From FEN-1297 sp046705645 (GTDB taxonomy: Bacteria; Bacteroidota; Ignavibacteria; Ignavibacteriales; Ignavibacteriaceae), in the NCBI GenBank assembly GCA_046705645.1, contig JBJKQE010000114.1:1-7076 (forward strand): a stretch of DNA of 7,076 bases. Reading direction: 5' to 3'. Under the pieces are notes generated by a model. It did no database searches and was not told the origin of the DNA. It saw only the letters and a program-made list of their open reading frames with translations. Positions 1 through 6,501 of the stretch are shown one piece after another. Every line of letters begins with the position of its first letter. The stretch's first letter is position 1. The translations under genes were made by a program, and so were the position numbers.

Positions 1-466
1 TGGGTCCGTTGGCAGTAACAATATTTTCATTTATTATTATAGGTAAATCTTTATAATCGATTCCTTTATTTATAAGTTCCAATTTATCTTCATAAAAACA
101 TGTGGCGGAAATTCCATTTAAAATTCCGGCTCTTACCAGTATAACAGGTGCACTGCAGATCGCACCTATAATTTTTTTAGATTTATTAAATCTTATTGCC
201 GCTTTATGAAGCAGCAGATTATCCCAATAATTTCGCGTGCCGGAACCGCCGATAAAAACAATTCCGTTAAAATTATTTTCATGAATATTGTACAGGTTTA
301 CATCCGCTTTAACCTTTTGACCGGTCTCACTTATGCACAAATAATCAGCATCAGAAGCTATAAATGTATTTATATCGTTTTTTTCAAGAATTCCCTTGGT
401 TGTAAAGAATTCAACACCGCTAAAATGCAAAGAAGGAAGAAAAATTAAAATACTTTTTTTATTCAC
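1..466 (-). CDS. DJ-1/PfpI-family protein, 5' part, runs off the left edge
   Basis: Reading the minus strand from a GTG at 466-464 gives 155 uninterrupted codons to the window edge, so the C-terminal 25-40 residues are missing for a family usually near 180-200 residues. The N-terminus (VNKKSILIFLPSLHFSGVEF) is the usual first beta strand followed by the conserved glutamate, here Glu19. Residues 71-82 contain GGSGTRNYWD, and residues 101-110 are GAICSAPVIL, the nucleophile elbow with Cys104. ATCFYEDKLEL (121-131) and the NIVTANGP motif (148-155) complete the family pattern. Members include glyoxalase/deglycase-like enzymes, PfpI-type hydrolases and redox chaperones; the sequence does not decide which, and no third catalytic residue can be assigned. 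GTG is chosen because it places the family N-terminus correctly; no good Shine-Dalgarno is seen. It is divergent from dnaG. Confidence 0.88.
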   Translation of the reverse strand, partial: MNKKSILIFLPSLHFSGVEFFTTKGILEKNDINTFIASDADYLCISETGQKVKADVNLYNIHENNFNGIVFIGGSGTRNYWDNLLLHKAAIRFNKSKKIIGAICSAPVILVRAGILNGISATCFYEDKLELINKGIDYKDLPIIINENIVTANGP

Positions 467-708
467 CTGGAAATTTAACCTAAATTTAACAAGTCTAATA
501 TAATTATTATTGATTATGATAAAAAACGAAATATATGGATGCGAATTTCTTATTAAAATTTATAATAATTTAATAAAGAATGATTTGGAATAGATTTTAC
601 CAAACAAGTTTTTTATTTCTTTTATTTTTGTAAAATTCATATCGTCAATTTTTGTAAATTATACGCTGATTATTATCAACTTAATAAAATGTATTTTGCC
701 CGGTAAAA
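467..708. promoter_or_regulatory. Divergent AT-rich spacer, presumed promoters for the DJ-1-like gene and dnaG
   Basis: This 242-bp gap separates two divergently read genes, so it should hold both promoters. It is very AT-rich and contains no credible reading frame. An 11-bp direct repeat, ATTTTTGTAAA, occurs at 624-634 and 648-658, exactly 24 bp apart. The second copy lies in AATTTTTG (647-654), one base off the Bacteroidota -7 consensus TAnnTTTG, with a TTTG at 627-630 sixteen bases upstream, a little short for the usual spacing. A TATTTTG at 692-698 is another weak match. None of these is strong enough to name a promoter. Confidence 0.3.
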
Positions 709-1437
709 ATGAGAATATCCGAAAATAAAATTGAAGAAATAAGATCTGCAGCAAATATTGTTGATGTTATATCGGAGTTTATTCCTTTAAGGAAAAGAGG
801 GAAAAATTTTTTAGGTCTGTGTCCATTTCATAATGAAAAAACCCCTTCATTTACGGTAAGCGAAGAAAAGCAGATTTTCCATTGTTTTGGATGCCATGCC
901 GGCGGAAACGTGTTTAAGTTTTTAATGGATTATGAAAAAATTTCATTCGTTGAAAGCGTTCAGGAAATTGCACAAAGATGTGGAATAAGTCTTGAATTTG
1001 ATGAGACATCACAGAGTGAAAAACAAAGCGAACAGGAAATTTTATATGATATAAATACCGAAGCCGCACGGTATTTTTCAAATAATTTATTAAATCATCC
1101 CGACGGAGAATATGCCCGCAAATATTTTCAAGAAAGAAAAGTAAAGCCTCAAACTATGCGTGCCTTCGGACTGGGCTATGCACTGCCGGGCTGGGAAAAT
1201 TTCCTCTCATTTGCAGAGGAAAGAAAAATTGATTTTCAAAAAGCCTTAAATTTAGGTTTAATCGGGCAGAATAATGACGGCAGACTTTATGATAAATTTT
1301 CCGGAAGAATAATTTTTCCAATATTTTCTCCTAACGGCCGTGTTGTAGCGTTTGCGGGAAGAATACTTGATAAAAGAGAAAACGCTGCAAAATATCTTAA
1401 CTCTCCCGAATCAATAATTTATACAAAAGGAAGATAA
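709..1437 (+). CDS. dnaG: DnaG N-terminal piece: zinc finger plus N-terminal core subdomain
   Basis: This 242-residue product begins MRISENKIEEIR, the usual primase start. The CHC2 zinc-binding motif is complete: Cys38-x2-His41 in LCPFHNEKTPSF and Cys59-x2-Cys62 in FHCFGCHAGG; it binds single-stranded template. Residues 130-242 form the N-terminal subdomain of the RNA polymerase core, with the conserved stretch DKFSGRIIFPIF to VVAFAGR at 196-218 and KYLNSPES at 228-235. It ends at KGR242 before any TOPRIM residue. Alone it could bind template DNA but would lack the metal-binding acidic residues and should be inactive in priming. Confidence 0.85.
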   Translation: MRISENKIEEIRSAANIVDVISEFIPLRKRGKNFLGLCPFHNEKTPSFTVSEEKQIFHCFGCHAGGNVFKFLMDYEKISFVESVQEIAQRCGISLEFDETSQSEKQSEQEILYDINTEAARYFSNNLLNHPDGEYARKYFQERKVKPQTMRAFGLGYALPGWENFLSFAEERKIDFQKALNLGLIGQNNDGRLYDKFSGRIIFPIFSPNGRVVAFAGRILDKRENAAKYLNSPESIIYTKGR

Positions 1438-1506
1438 CTATACGGACAATCGTTCGCCAAAGATGAAATAAGACGCCTGGATAAAGCAATCCTGGTTGAG
1501 GGGTAT

Positions 1507-2595
1507 ATGGATTTAATTGCGTTACATCAAAGCGGAATAAAAAACGTTGTTGCAGTTTCCGGCACGGCGCTGACGGAAGAGCAGGTGCAATTAATATCCC
1601 GTTATACTAAAAATGTAGTTCTTCTTTTTGATGCGGATACTGCCGGTATTAAAGCCTCAATGCGGAGTATTGAACTTTTACTGAAGCGGGATATTGAAGT
1701 AAAGATTGCATCTCTTCCTTCGGGTGAAGATCCCGATTCATTTGTGAATAATTACGGTAAAGAAAAATTTGAAGAGGTTATAAAGAAAGCTGAAAATTTT
1801 TTAGAATACCAAACCGGGTATTTCAGCAGCCAGGGGATGTTTGATGATCCGGCAAAAACCGCTGAAGCAATTAGAGAACTGGTAAAACCCGTCGCAATTA
1901 TTTCCGATGAGATTAAAAGAAGTTTATTGATAAAGTCAATTGCAAAGAATTTTGATCTTAGAGAAAAACTGCTTGAGACGGAACTACAGAAAGCATTTAA
2001 TGTACAAGGAAAGCAAATTACCGGAGAAGAACGAATCAGAGATAGAGAGATAGCACAAAGTAAAATTGTGATCGAGGAAAAATCTTCGAAAAAAGTTTCT
2101 CCTAAAATATATAATCTTGAAAGAGAAATTATAAAGCTGCTTTTTGAAGGCAACGGTGAAATAGTAGAATTTATTTCGTATCATATTTCTCCTGAAGAAT
2201 TTGCAGTTAATGCGCATTTAAAACTTGCTGCTTTGATTTATGACGCATTTAGGAATAATGAGAGTATTATAGCTGGTTCACTAATAGGAAAAATTACGGA
2301 TGAAGATCTTCAAACATATGTTCAAGAACTTACGTTTGAAAAATATGCGATAAGCAAGAATTGGGAAGAAATTTATCCGGGTCTGCCGCATGATCAAATT
2401 ATGCAGAAAGTCGCGAGGGATACTGTAAAAAAATTCAAAGTAGAAGAAATTGATTTTAAAATAAAAAATAATTTAAAGTTGATTGAAGAAGTTCAAAACG
2501 AAGAAGAAAGAGTTAATATAATGAAACTTAACCGTGACCTCGAAACGGAAAAAACTTCAATCGCAAAAGATCTTGACGGTAATTATTTTAATTAG
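1507..2595 (+). CDS. dnaG: DnaG C-terminal piece: TOPRIM and helicase-binding region, from the first in-frame ATG after the stop
   Basis: In whole-gene numbering (first codon at 709), the TOPRIM glutamate is Glu264 in VEGYMD (codon 1498-1500), followed by Asp308 and Asp310 in LFDADTAG (1624-1647) and Asp341 and Asp343 in GEDPDSF. These match E. coli Glu265, Asp309 and Asp311 almost residue for residue. The first ATG after the internal stop is 1507, three codons downstream of Glu264, so a protein started there lacks a catalytic acid. Residues beyond about 440 are charged and helical, as expected for the DnaB-interaction region. No Shine-Dalgarno sits at a sensible distance before 1507. Separate translation of a working subunit is therefore not supported. 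Confidence 0.8.
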   Translation: MDLIALHQSGIKNVVAVSGTALTEEQVQLISRYTKNVVLLFDADTAGIKASMRSIELLLKRDIEVKIASLPSGEDPDSFVNNYGKEKFEEVIKKAENFLEYQTGYFSSQGMFDDPAKTAEAIRELVKPVAIISDEIKRSLLIKSIAKNFDLREKLLETELQKAFNVQGKQITGEERIRDREIAQSKIVIEEKSSKKVSPKIYNLEREIIKLLFEGNGEIVEFISYHISPEEFAVNAHLKLAALIYDAFRNNESIIAGSLIGKITDEDLQTYVQELTFEKYAISKNWEEIYPGLPHDQIMQKVARDTVKKFKVEEIDFKIKNNLKLIEEVQNEEERVNIMKLNRDLETEKTSIAKDLDGNYFN

Positions 2596-2686
2596 AAAAA
2601 TAACTCTCATGTTATAAACAACGACGGATATCCTTATAATAATTATCCCTTAAATTTATGAACAATACATTCCGGCACGCAAAAAC

Positions 2687-2690
2687 AGGA
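2687..2690 (+). promoter_or_regulatory. Ribosome binding site choosing the ferredoxin start
   Basis: AGGA lies six bases before the ATG at 2697. The in-frame ATG at 2658 has no such sequence in front of it, only AT-rich bases (CCCTTAAATTT). This is the reason for preferring the shorter protein. Confidence 0.45.
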
Positions 2691-2696
2691 ATTTTA

Positions 2697-2885
2697 ATGA
2701 TTGAAATCTTACCTGATAAATGCGACTTTTGTGGGTGTTGTGTTGGAGTTTGTCCTGAAGACGCTATTGAATTAAAAGAAGCCGAAATTTTTATAATTGA
2801 CGAAAGATGTACAAATTGCGCAAAGTGTGTTTGGAGCTGCCCGATTGAGGTCTTTAGATTCAACAAAAATGGCGTAGTTATTTAG
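2697..2885 (+). CDS. Small 2[4Fe-4S] ferredoxin
   Basis: A 62-residue cytoplasmic electron carrier starting MIEILPDKC. Two complete bacterial-type cluster motifs are present: Cys9-x2-Cys12-x2-Cys15-x3-Cys19-Pro and Cys38-x2-Cys41-x2-Cys44-x3-Cys48-Pro. An extra cysteine, Cys14, sits inside the first motif (CDFCGCC) and is not needed for a standard cluster. An alternative ATG at 2658 would add 13 residues (MNNTFRHAKTGIL) that do not resemble a ferredoxin N-terminus. It lies 101 bp after dnaG and 177 bp before a geranylgeranyl-reductase-family gene on the same strand. Paired genes of this kind are known in methanogens, where the ferredoxin supplies electrons to the reductase; I infer the same job here. 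It ends in TAG. Confidence 0.9.
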   Translation: MIEILPDKCDFCGCCVGVCPEDAIELKEAEIFIIDERCTNCAKCVWSCPIEVFRFNKNGVVI

Positions 2886-2922
2886 ATTAACATATTTTCA
2901 GCAAGTTGATTTGTGCTAAGAT

Positions 2923-3018
2923 TTTATCATTCAATAGTCACTCATTGTCATTCAATTGTTTAAACAATAAATGACGCGTAGCGAATAACAATTGAATGAC
3001 AGCGAAGCGAATGATAAA
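2923..3018. repeat. Nested inverted-repeat element, 96 bp
   Basis: Outer arms TTTATCATTC (2923-2932) and GAATGATAAA (3009-3018) are exact reverse complements. Inner arms GTCATTCAATTGTT (2947-2960) and AACAATTGAATGAC (2987-3000) are also exact over 14 bp and enclose a 26-base loop. A 14-bp perfect palindrome, ATTGTTTAAACAAT (2955-2968), overlaps the left inner arm and would compete with the larger fold. The right half also holds two versions of one unit, AATGACGCGTAGCGAAT (2970-2986) and AATGACAGCGAAGCGAAT (2995-3012). There is no T-run, so it is not a typical terminator. It looks like a dispersed intergenic palindromic repeat of the REP or MITE kind, but copy number cannot be judged from one window. 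It may lessen co-transcription of ferredoxin and reductase. Confidence 0.75.
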
Positions 3019-3062
3019 GAGATTTTGATTTTGAGCCCAAAAGTAAATCAGAAATAAATTAA

Positions 3063-4232
3063 ATGAAAAACGATTACGACGTAATAGTGGTCGGTGCCGG
3101 ACCTGCAGGTTCTATTGCAGCTAGATTTGCTGCAGAACATGGCGTATCTGTTTTAATGTTAGAAAAAGATAGAGATATCGGTTACCCTGTAAGATGCGGA
3201 GAGGCAATAAGCAAATCGGGAGTTGTGGAATTTATAGAACCTAATGAAAAATGGATTACCGCTCATATTAATAAGTTTTCTTTAATCTCTCCTGACGGAA
3301 CAGAAGCAATTGTTGAATTTCAAGATGCAGGATATGTCCTTGAACGCAGGATTTTTGATTATGAGCTAGCAAAGACTGCTGCAAATGCCGGAGCCGAAAT
3401 TTTAACTAGGGCATATGTTAACGGCTTAATTATTAAGGATGATAAAGTATGCGGCGTTAAATATGAATATAGAGGCGAGCAAAAAGAATTAAATGCAAAA
3501 ATTGTTATCGGTGCTGACGGAGTAGAATCTAGAGTCGGAAGATGGGCAGGAATAAAAACTCATATTCATTTTAAAGATATGGAATGCTGTGTTCAGGTTA
3601 CAGCTTCCAATATAAATAACATTGATTCAAATACACTGTATTTTTATTTCGGTAAAAAGTATGCACCTGGGGGTTATTTCTGGATTTTTCCAAAAGGCAG
3701 AAATATTGCAAATATCGGTTTAGGCATTAGCGGAATGGTTGGTAAGCAAAAATCAGCTCTTTCTTTTTTAAATGATTTTATGGGAGAAAGTTACCCTGCT
3801 GCACCGATTCTTACTTCTATCGCCGGCGGTGTTCCGAGCACTATAACTCTAGAAAGAATATCTGCGCCGGGAATTATGTTAGTAGGCGATGCTGCCAGGC
3901 AGGTTAATCCTTTAAGCGGCGGCGGAATAGCAAGCGGTATGATTGGCGGCAGTATTGCCGGAAGAATAGCGGGCGATGCAATTAAGATGAATAAGTTGAA
4001 GAATGTTTTAACTTACGATAAAGAATGGCATGACAGACTTGGCAAACGGCATGAAATATTTGAACGAATAAAGAACGGTATTTATAATTTCAGCGACGAA
4101 AAATTTAATAATATTGCACATGCTTTTAATAAAATACCTTATGATAAAAGAAGTCTTGGCAGATTATTTACCACCGCTTTGATTAATCAGCCTTCGCTGC
4201 TTGTAGATATTGCAAAAGTATTTGTTGTTTAG
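3063..4232 (+). CDS. Geranylgeranyl-reductase-family FAD-dependent oxidoreductase
   Basis: A 389-residue flavoprotein of the family that hydrogenates isoprenoid double bonds (archaeal digeranylgeranyl-lipid reductases, ChlP, menaquinone-chain reductases such as MenJ). Seen in sequence: the FAD dinucleotide fold VVGAGPAGSIAA (9-20) with the ribose-binding Glu34; GYPVRCGEAIS (40-50) with the family's conserved Cys45; the second FAD motif VIGADGVESRVGR (148-160); the family signature PGGYFWIFPKG (202-212, matching YxWxFP); and VGDAARQVNPLSGGGI (274-289) at the flavin pyrophosphate and isoalloxazine. No signal peptide or clear transmembrane helix; it would act at the cytoplasmic face of the membrane. 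The small ferredoxin just upstream is the likely reductant. Substrate (lipid, quinone or carotenoid chain) cannot be told. The start is the canonical N-terminus; no Shine-Dalgarno is visible. Confidence 0.9.
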   Translation: MKNDYDVIVVGAGPAGSIAARFAAEHGVSVLMLEKDRDIGYPVRCGEAISKSGVVEFIEPNEKWITAHINKFSLISPDGTEAIVEFQDAGYVLERRIFDYELAKTAANAGAEILTRAYVNGLIIKDDKVCGVKYEYRGEQKELNAKIVIGADGVESRVGRWAGIKTHIHFKDMECCVQVTASNINNIDSNTLYFYFGKKYAPGGYFWIFPKGRNIANIGLGISGMVGKQKSALSFLNDFMGESYPAAPILTSIAGGVPSTITLERISAPGIMLVGDAARQVNPLSGGGIASGMIGGSIAGRIAGDAIKMNKLKNVLTYDKEWHDRLGKRHEIFERIKNGIYNFSDEKFNNIAHAFNKIPYDKRSLGRLFTTALINQPSLLVDIAKVFVV

Positions 4233-4235
4233 TTA

Positions 4236-4277
4236 CTGAAAGATATTTTAAAGAAAAAATAAAAAGTATTCTTTCAG
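4236..4277 (+). terminator. Hairpin after the reductase gene, possible terminator
   Basis: CTGAAAGA (4236-4243) pairs exactly with TCTTTCAG (4270-4277), and with one bulged base the stem extends through TATTTT against AAAAGTA, leaving an A-rich loop. It begins four bases after the reductase stop. The 3' side continues AAAAATTTTAAT and not a clean T-run, so termination is plausible but weak. Confidence 0.4.
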
Positions 4278-4351
4278 AAAAATTTTAATCATTATATTGT
4301 TTAGTAATTCTTGGATCCTCAAGATATTTTTACCCTTGTAATATTAAATTG

Positions 4352-4357
4352 AGGGAG
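4352..4357 (+). promoter_or_regulatory. Strong Shine-Dalgarno for corA
   Basis: AGGGAG lies eight bases before the corA ATG. It is the only strong ribosome binding site in front of a confident gene in this window; the other genes start behind AT-rich leaders. Confidence 0.7.
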
Positions 4358-4365
4358 TTTTTATA

Positions 4366-5433
4366 ATGTCTAGAACTTTAAAAAGAAAATCTAAAAAAGT
4401 TGGCTTAGCTCCGGGATCTTTAATATATACAGGCGAAAAACCTGCAGAAAAAATTAAAATATCGGTAATCAATTATAATGAAGCCGCACTTGTAGAAAAG
4501 GAAGTTAAGACCATAGAAGAATGTTTTGCTTTTGTCAATTCTTCATCAAATACATGGATAAATATTGATGGGATAAATGACGTAAAGATGATAGAAAAAC
4601 TGGGTTCGACATTTAGCATTCATCCTTTAGTTTTAGAAGATATATTAAATACTGATCAACGCCCAAAAATGAATGAGTACGATAATTATTTATTTATTGT
4701 TCTGAGTATGTTAACTTTTGATCCAGCAGAAAGATTAGTGAACAGCGAACAAGTTAGTATAATTCTAGGACACAATTTCTTAATTTCTCTCCAGGAAAAA
4801 AACGGTGATTTATTTGACGGAGTAAGAGAAAGAATTAGAAACGGTAAGGGAAAAATCAGAAAATTAGGTCCCGATTATCTTGCTTACTCTCTTGTAGATT
4901 CTGTAGTTGATGAATATTTTTCAATTCTGGAAAAAATCGGTGAGCTTGTTGAAGATATTGAAGATGAATTAATCTCAGAACCTAAACCCGAAAATCTACA
5001 TACTATCCATCAGTTAAGAAGAGAAATGATTCTTCTTCGTAAATCAGTCTGGCCGTTAAGGGAAGTTATTAACCTGATGGAAAAAGAAGGAACTTCATTA
5101 ATAAAAAAAACAACAAATATTTTCTTAAGAGATGTTTACGAACATACAATTCAAATCATCGAGACAATAGAATCTTACCGTGATATGGTTTCGGGAATGC
5201 TCGACACTTATCTTTCAAGTGTAAGCAATAAAATGAACGAAGTAATGAAAGTGTTGACAATTATCGCAACAATTTTCATCCCGCTTACTTTTATTGCTGG
5301 TGTATGGGGAATGAACTTTGAACATATGCCTGAGCTTAAATGGCAATGGATTTATCCGTATGGATTTTGGTCATTGATGATTATTATTGGAGGAATGATG
5401 GCAATTTATTTTAAAAGAAAACACTGGTTTTAA
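4366..5433 (+). CDS. corA: CorA-type magnesium/cobalt channel
   Basis: A 355-residue pentameric inner-membrane channel for Mg2+ (and Co2+/Ni2+). It follows Thermotoga maritima CorA (351 residues) along its whole length with an offset of about three: LAPGSLIYTG at the N-terminus, the cytoplasmic regulatory domain with HPLVLEDILN (86-95) including the metal-sensing Glu91/Asp92, the partner Asp256 in LRDVYEHT, and the long stalk helix ending in SSVSNKMNEVMKVLTIIAT. Pore residues are conserved: Asn291, Met294, Leu297; Ile305 replaces a pore methionine of the Thermotoga protein. Transmembrane helix 1 (about 297-314) ends in the signature GMN (315-317), then the loop FEHMPELKW and helix 2 (about 331-348) with a basic tail. 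It is complete. It sits 51 bp before hemH, so co-transcription is possible. Confidence 0.96.
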   Translation: MSRTLKRKSKKVGLAPGSLIYTGEKPAEKIKISVINYNEAALVEKEVKTIEECFAFVNSSSNTWINIDGINDVKMIEKLGSTFSIHPLVLEDILNTDQRPKMNEYDNYLFIVLSMLTFDPAERLVNSEQVSIILGHNFLISLQEKNGDLFDGVRERIRNGKGKIRKLGPDYLAYSLVDSVVDEYFSILEKIGELVEDIEDELISEPKPENLHTIHQLRREMILLRKSVWPLREVINLMEKEGTSLIKKTTNIFLRDVYEHTIQIIETIESYRDMVSGMLDTYLSSVSNKMNEVMKVLTIIATIFIPLTFIAGVWGMNFEHMPELKWQWIYPYGFWSLMIIIGGMMAIYFKRKHWF

Positions 5434-5484
5434 ATAATCCCCATTTGATATTTTTGAATAATCTTTTATTAAATATTTAAATTT

Positions 5485-6501
5485 ATGAATGCAAAAACAG
5501 CAGTATTAATAGTTAACCTTGGAACTCCGGACAGCCCTACGGTAAGTGATATAAGAAAATATCTTTTTGAATTTCTGAACGATCCTAGGGTTATTGATGT
5601 TCCATGGCTGCTAAGAAAAATTTTGGTTAACCTGATAATCGTACCATTTAGAGCACCCAAATCAACAAAAATATATAAACAACTATGGACAGATAAAGGC
5701 TCGCCACTTCTCATTTACGGCATCAGTGTAAAAGAAAAATTGCAAACTGCTCTCGGTGAGGAATATGATGTCGAACTTGCGATGAGATATCAAAATCCGG
5801 GTATGGATGAGGTTCTGGAGAAACTAAGAAAGAAACAGCATCAAAAAATTATTATTGTCCCTTTATTTCCTCAGTATGCTTCAGCTACTTCAGGATCGGT
5901 CATTGAAAAAGCTATGAAGATTATTAGTAAATGGTGGGTTATTCCGGAAGTTAAATTTGTGGGACAATTTTATGATGATGAAGGTTTTATTGATTCATTT
6001 GAAGCAAGAGCAATTAAGTATAAAATAGAAGATTATGACCATGTTTTATTTAGTTACCACGGATTGCCTGTTCGTCAGGTTGACAAGGTTTATGTTGACG
6101 GGAAAAAATGCGATGATCATAATTGTGAAAATGAAATTAATGAAGATAACAAGTTTTGTTATAAGGCTGCCTGTTATGCAACTTCCAGACTTCTTAGTTC
6201 AAGATTAAAAATTCCAAGAGAAAAGTATACTGTTTGTTTTCAATCAAGACTTGATAAAGATTGGCTTGAGCCATTTACGGATAAAATAATAATTGAAAGA
6301 GCAAAAAGAGGAGCAAAAAAATTATTAGTGTTTAGTCCTGCCTTTGTTGCCGACTGTCTAGAAACAAATGTAGAAATAGGAATTGAATATCAAAATCTAT
6401 TTAAAGAGCACGGCGGGGAGAAAGTACAATTAGTGGAAAGTTTAAATGATCATCCTATTTGGATTGAAACTTTGAAAAAGCTGATTCTGAAACAAGATTA
6501 A
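5485..6501 (+). CDS. hemH: Ferrochelatase with an internal four-cysteine cluster segment
   Basis: Inserts Fe2+ into a porphyrin (protoporphyrin IX, or coproporphyrin in the other heme branch) at the end of heme synthesis. The 338 residues include the N-terminal LIVNLGTPDSP (8-18), TDKGSPL (69-75), VPLFPQYASATSGS (125-138), the catalytic His192 in SYHGLP, FQSRLDKDWLEP (252-263) and the metal-site Glu293 in CLETNVEI. Four cysteines, Cys209, Cys214, Cys225 and Cys230, fall in one 22-residue stretch after the catalytic histidine. This matches the class first described in Myxococcus xanthus, in which an internal segment binds a [2Fe-2S] cluster; the C-terminal cysteines of the animal-type cluster are absent. 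Cys251 and Cys291 are separate. The C-terminus keeps VESLNDHP. No Shine-Dalgarno is evident; no other heme gene is in view. Confidence 0.95.
   Translation: MNAKTAVLIVNLGTPDSPTVSDIRKYLFEFLNDPRVIDVPWLLRKILVNLIIVPFRAPKSTKIYKQLWTDKGSPLLIYGISVKEKLQTALGEEYDVELAMRYQNPGMDEVLEKLRKKQHQKIIIVPLFPQYASATSGSVIEKAMKIISKWWVIPEVKFVGQFYDDEGFIDSFEARAIKYKIEDYDHVLFSYHGLPVRQVDKVYVDGKKCDDHNCENEINEDNKFCYKAACYATSRLLSSRLKIPREKYTVCFQSRLDKDWLEPFTDKIIIERAKRGAKKLLVFSPAFVADCLETNVEIGIEYQNLFKEHGGEKVQLVESLNDHPIWIETLKKLILKQD

Larger units (their letters stand above)
709..2595 (+). pseudogene. dnaG: DNA primase DnaG, interrupted by an in-frame TAA at 1435-1437
   Basis: DnaG makes the RNA primers for lagging-strand synthesis with the DnaB helicase at the replication fork. 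The frame starting at 709 codes for the whole family architecture over 628 codons (family about 580-680): CHC2 zinc finger, catalytic core, TOPRIM domain and C-terminal helicase-binding region. Codon 243, however, is TAA. On both sides the same frame reads clean DnaG sequence (IIYTKGR, stop, LYGQSFAKDEIRRLD), so there is no frameshift, only one nonsense codon at a position that is variable in the family. Five other genes here end in ordinary TAA or TAG codons, so reassignment of TAA is unlikely. Because dnaG is normally essential and single-copy, a sequence error, a second intact copy elsewhere, or readthrough are the options. The start is set by the canonical N-terminus; upstream is only CCGGTAAAA. 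Confidence 0.9.

Noticed and set aside
206..448. Plus-strand open frame of 80 codons.
   Set aside because: It is antisense to the DJ-1/PfpI-family gene, whose motifs (GAICSAP, TANGP) are clear on the minus strand; the plus-strand peptide has no recognisable pattern.
1435..1437. TAA as a reassigned sense codon or selenocysteine/pyrrolysine-like recoding site.
   Set aside because: corA and hemH both end in TAA and the ferredoxin, reductase and dnaG end in TAG, and known special amino-acid insertions use TGA or TAG, not TAA.
1752..2217. Minus-strand open frames of 133 and 77 codons.
   Set aside because: They are antisense to the dnaG C-terminal coding region, are hydrophobic and low in complexity, and have no family features.
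2612..2866. Minus-strand open frame of 84 codons.
   Set aside because: Antisense to the ferredoxin, whose two cluster motifs settle the coding strand.
2923..3018. CRISPR repeats or a Rho-independent terminator.
   Set aside because: The repeated units are only two, of unequal length, with no spacer of regular size; there is no T-run after the stems.
4325..4332. TATTTTTA as a Bacteroidota-type -7 element for corA.
   Set aside because: The last base does not match and the nearest upstream TTG is about 25 bases away, longer than the usual spacing; not distinguishable from AT-rich background.
5469..5714. Minus-strand open frame of 81 codons.
   Set aside because: Antisense to the N-terminus of ferrochelatase, which has canonical motifs.
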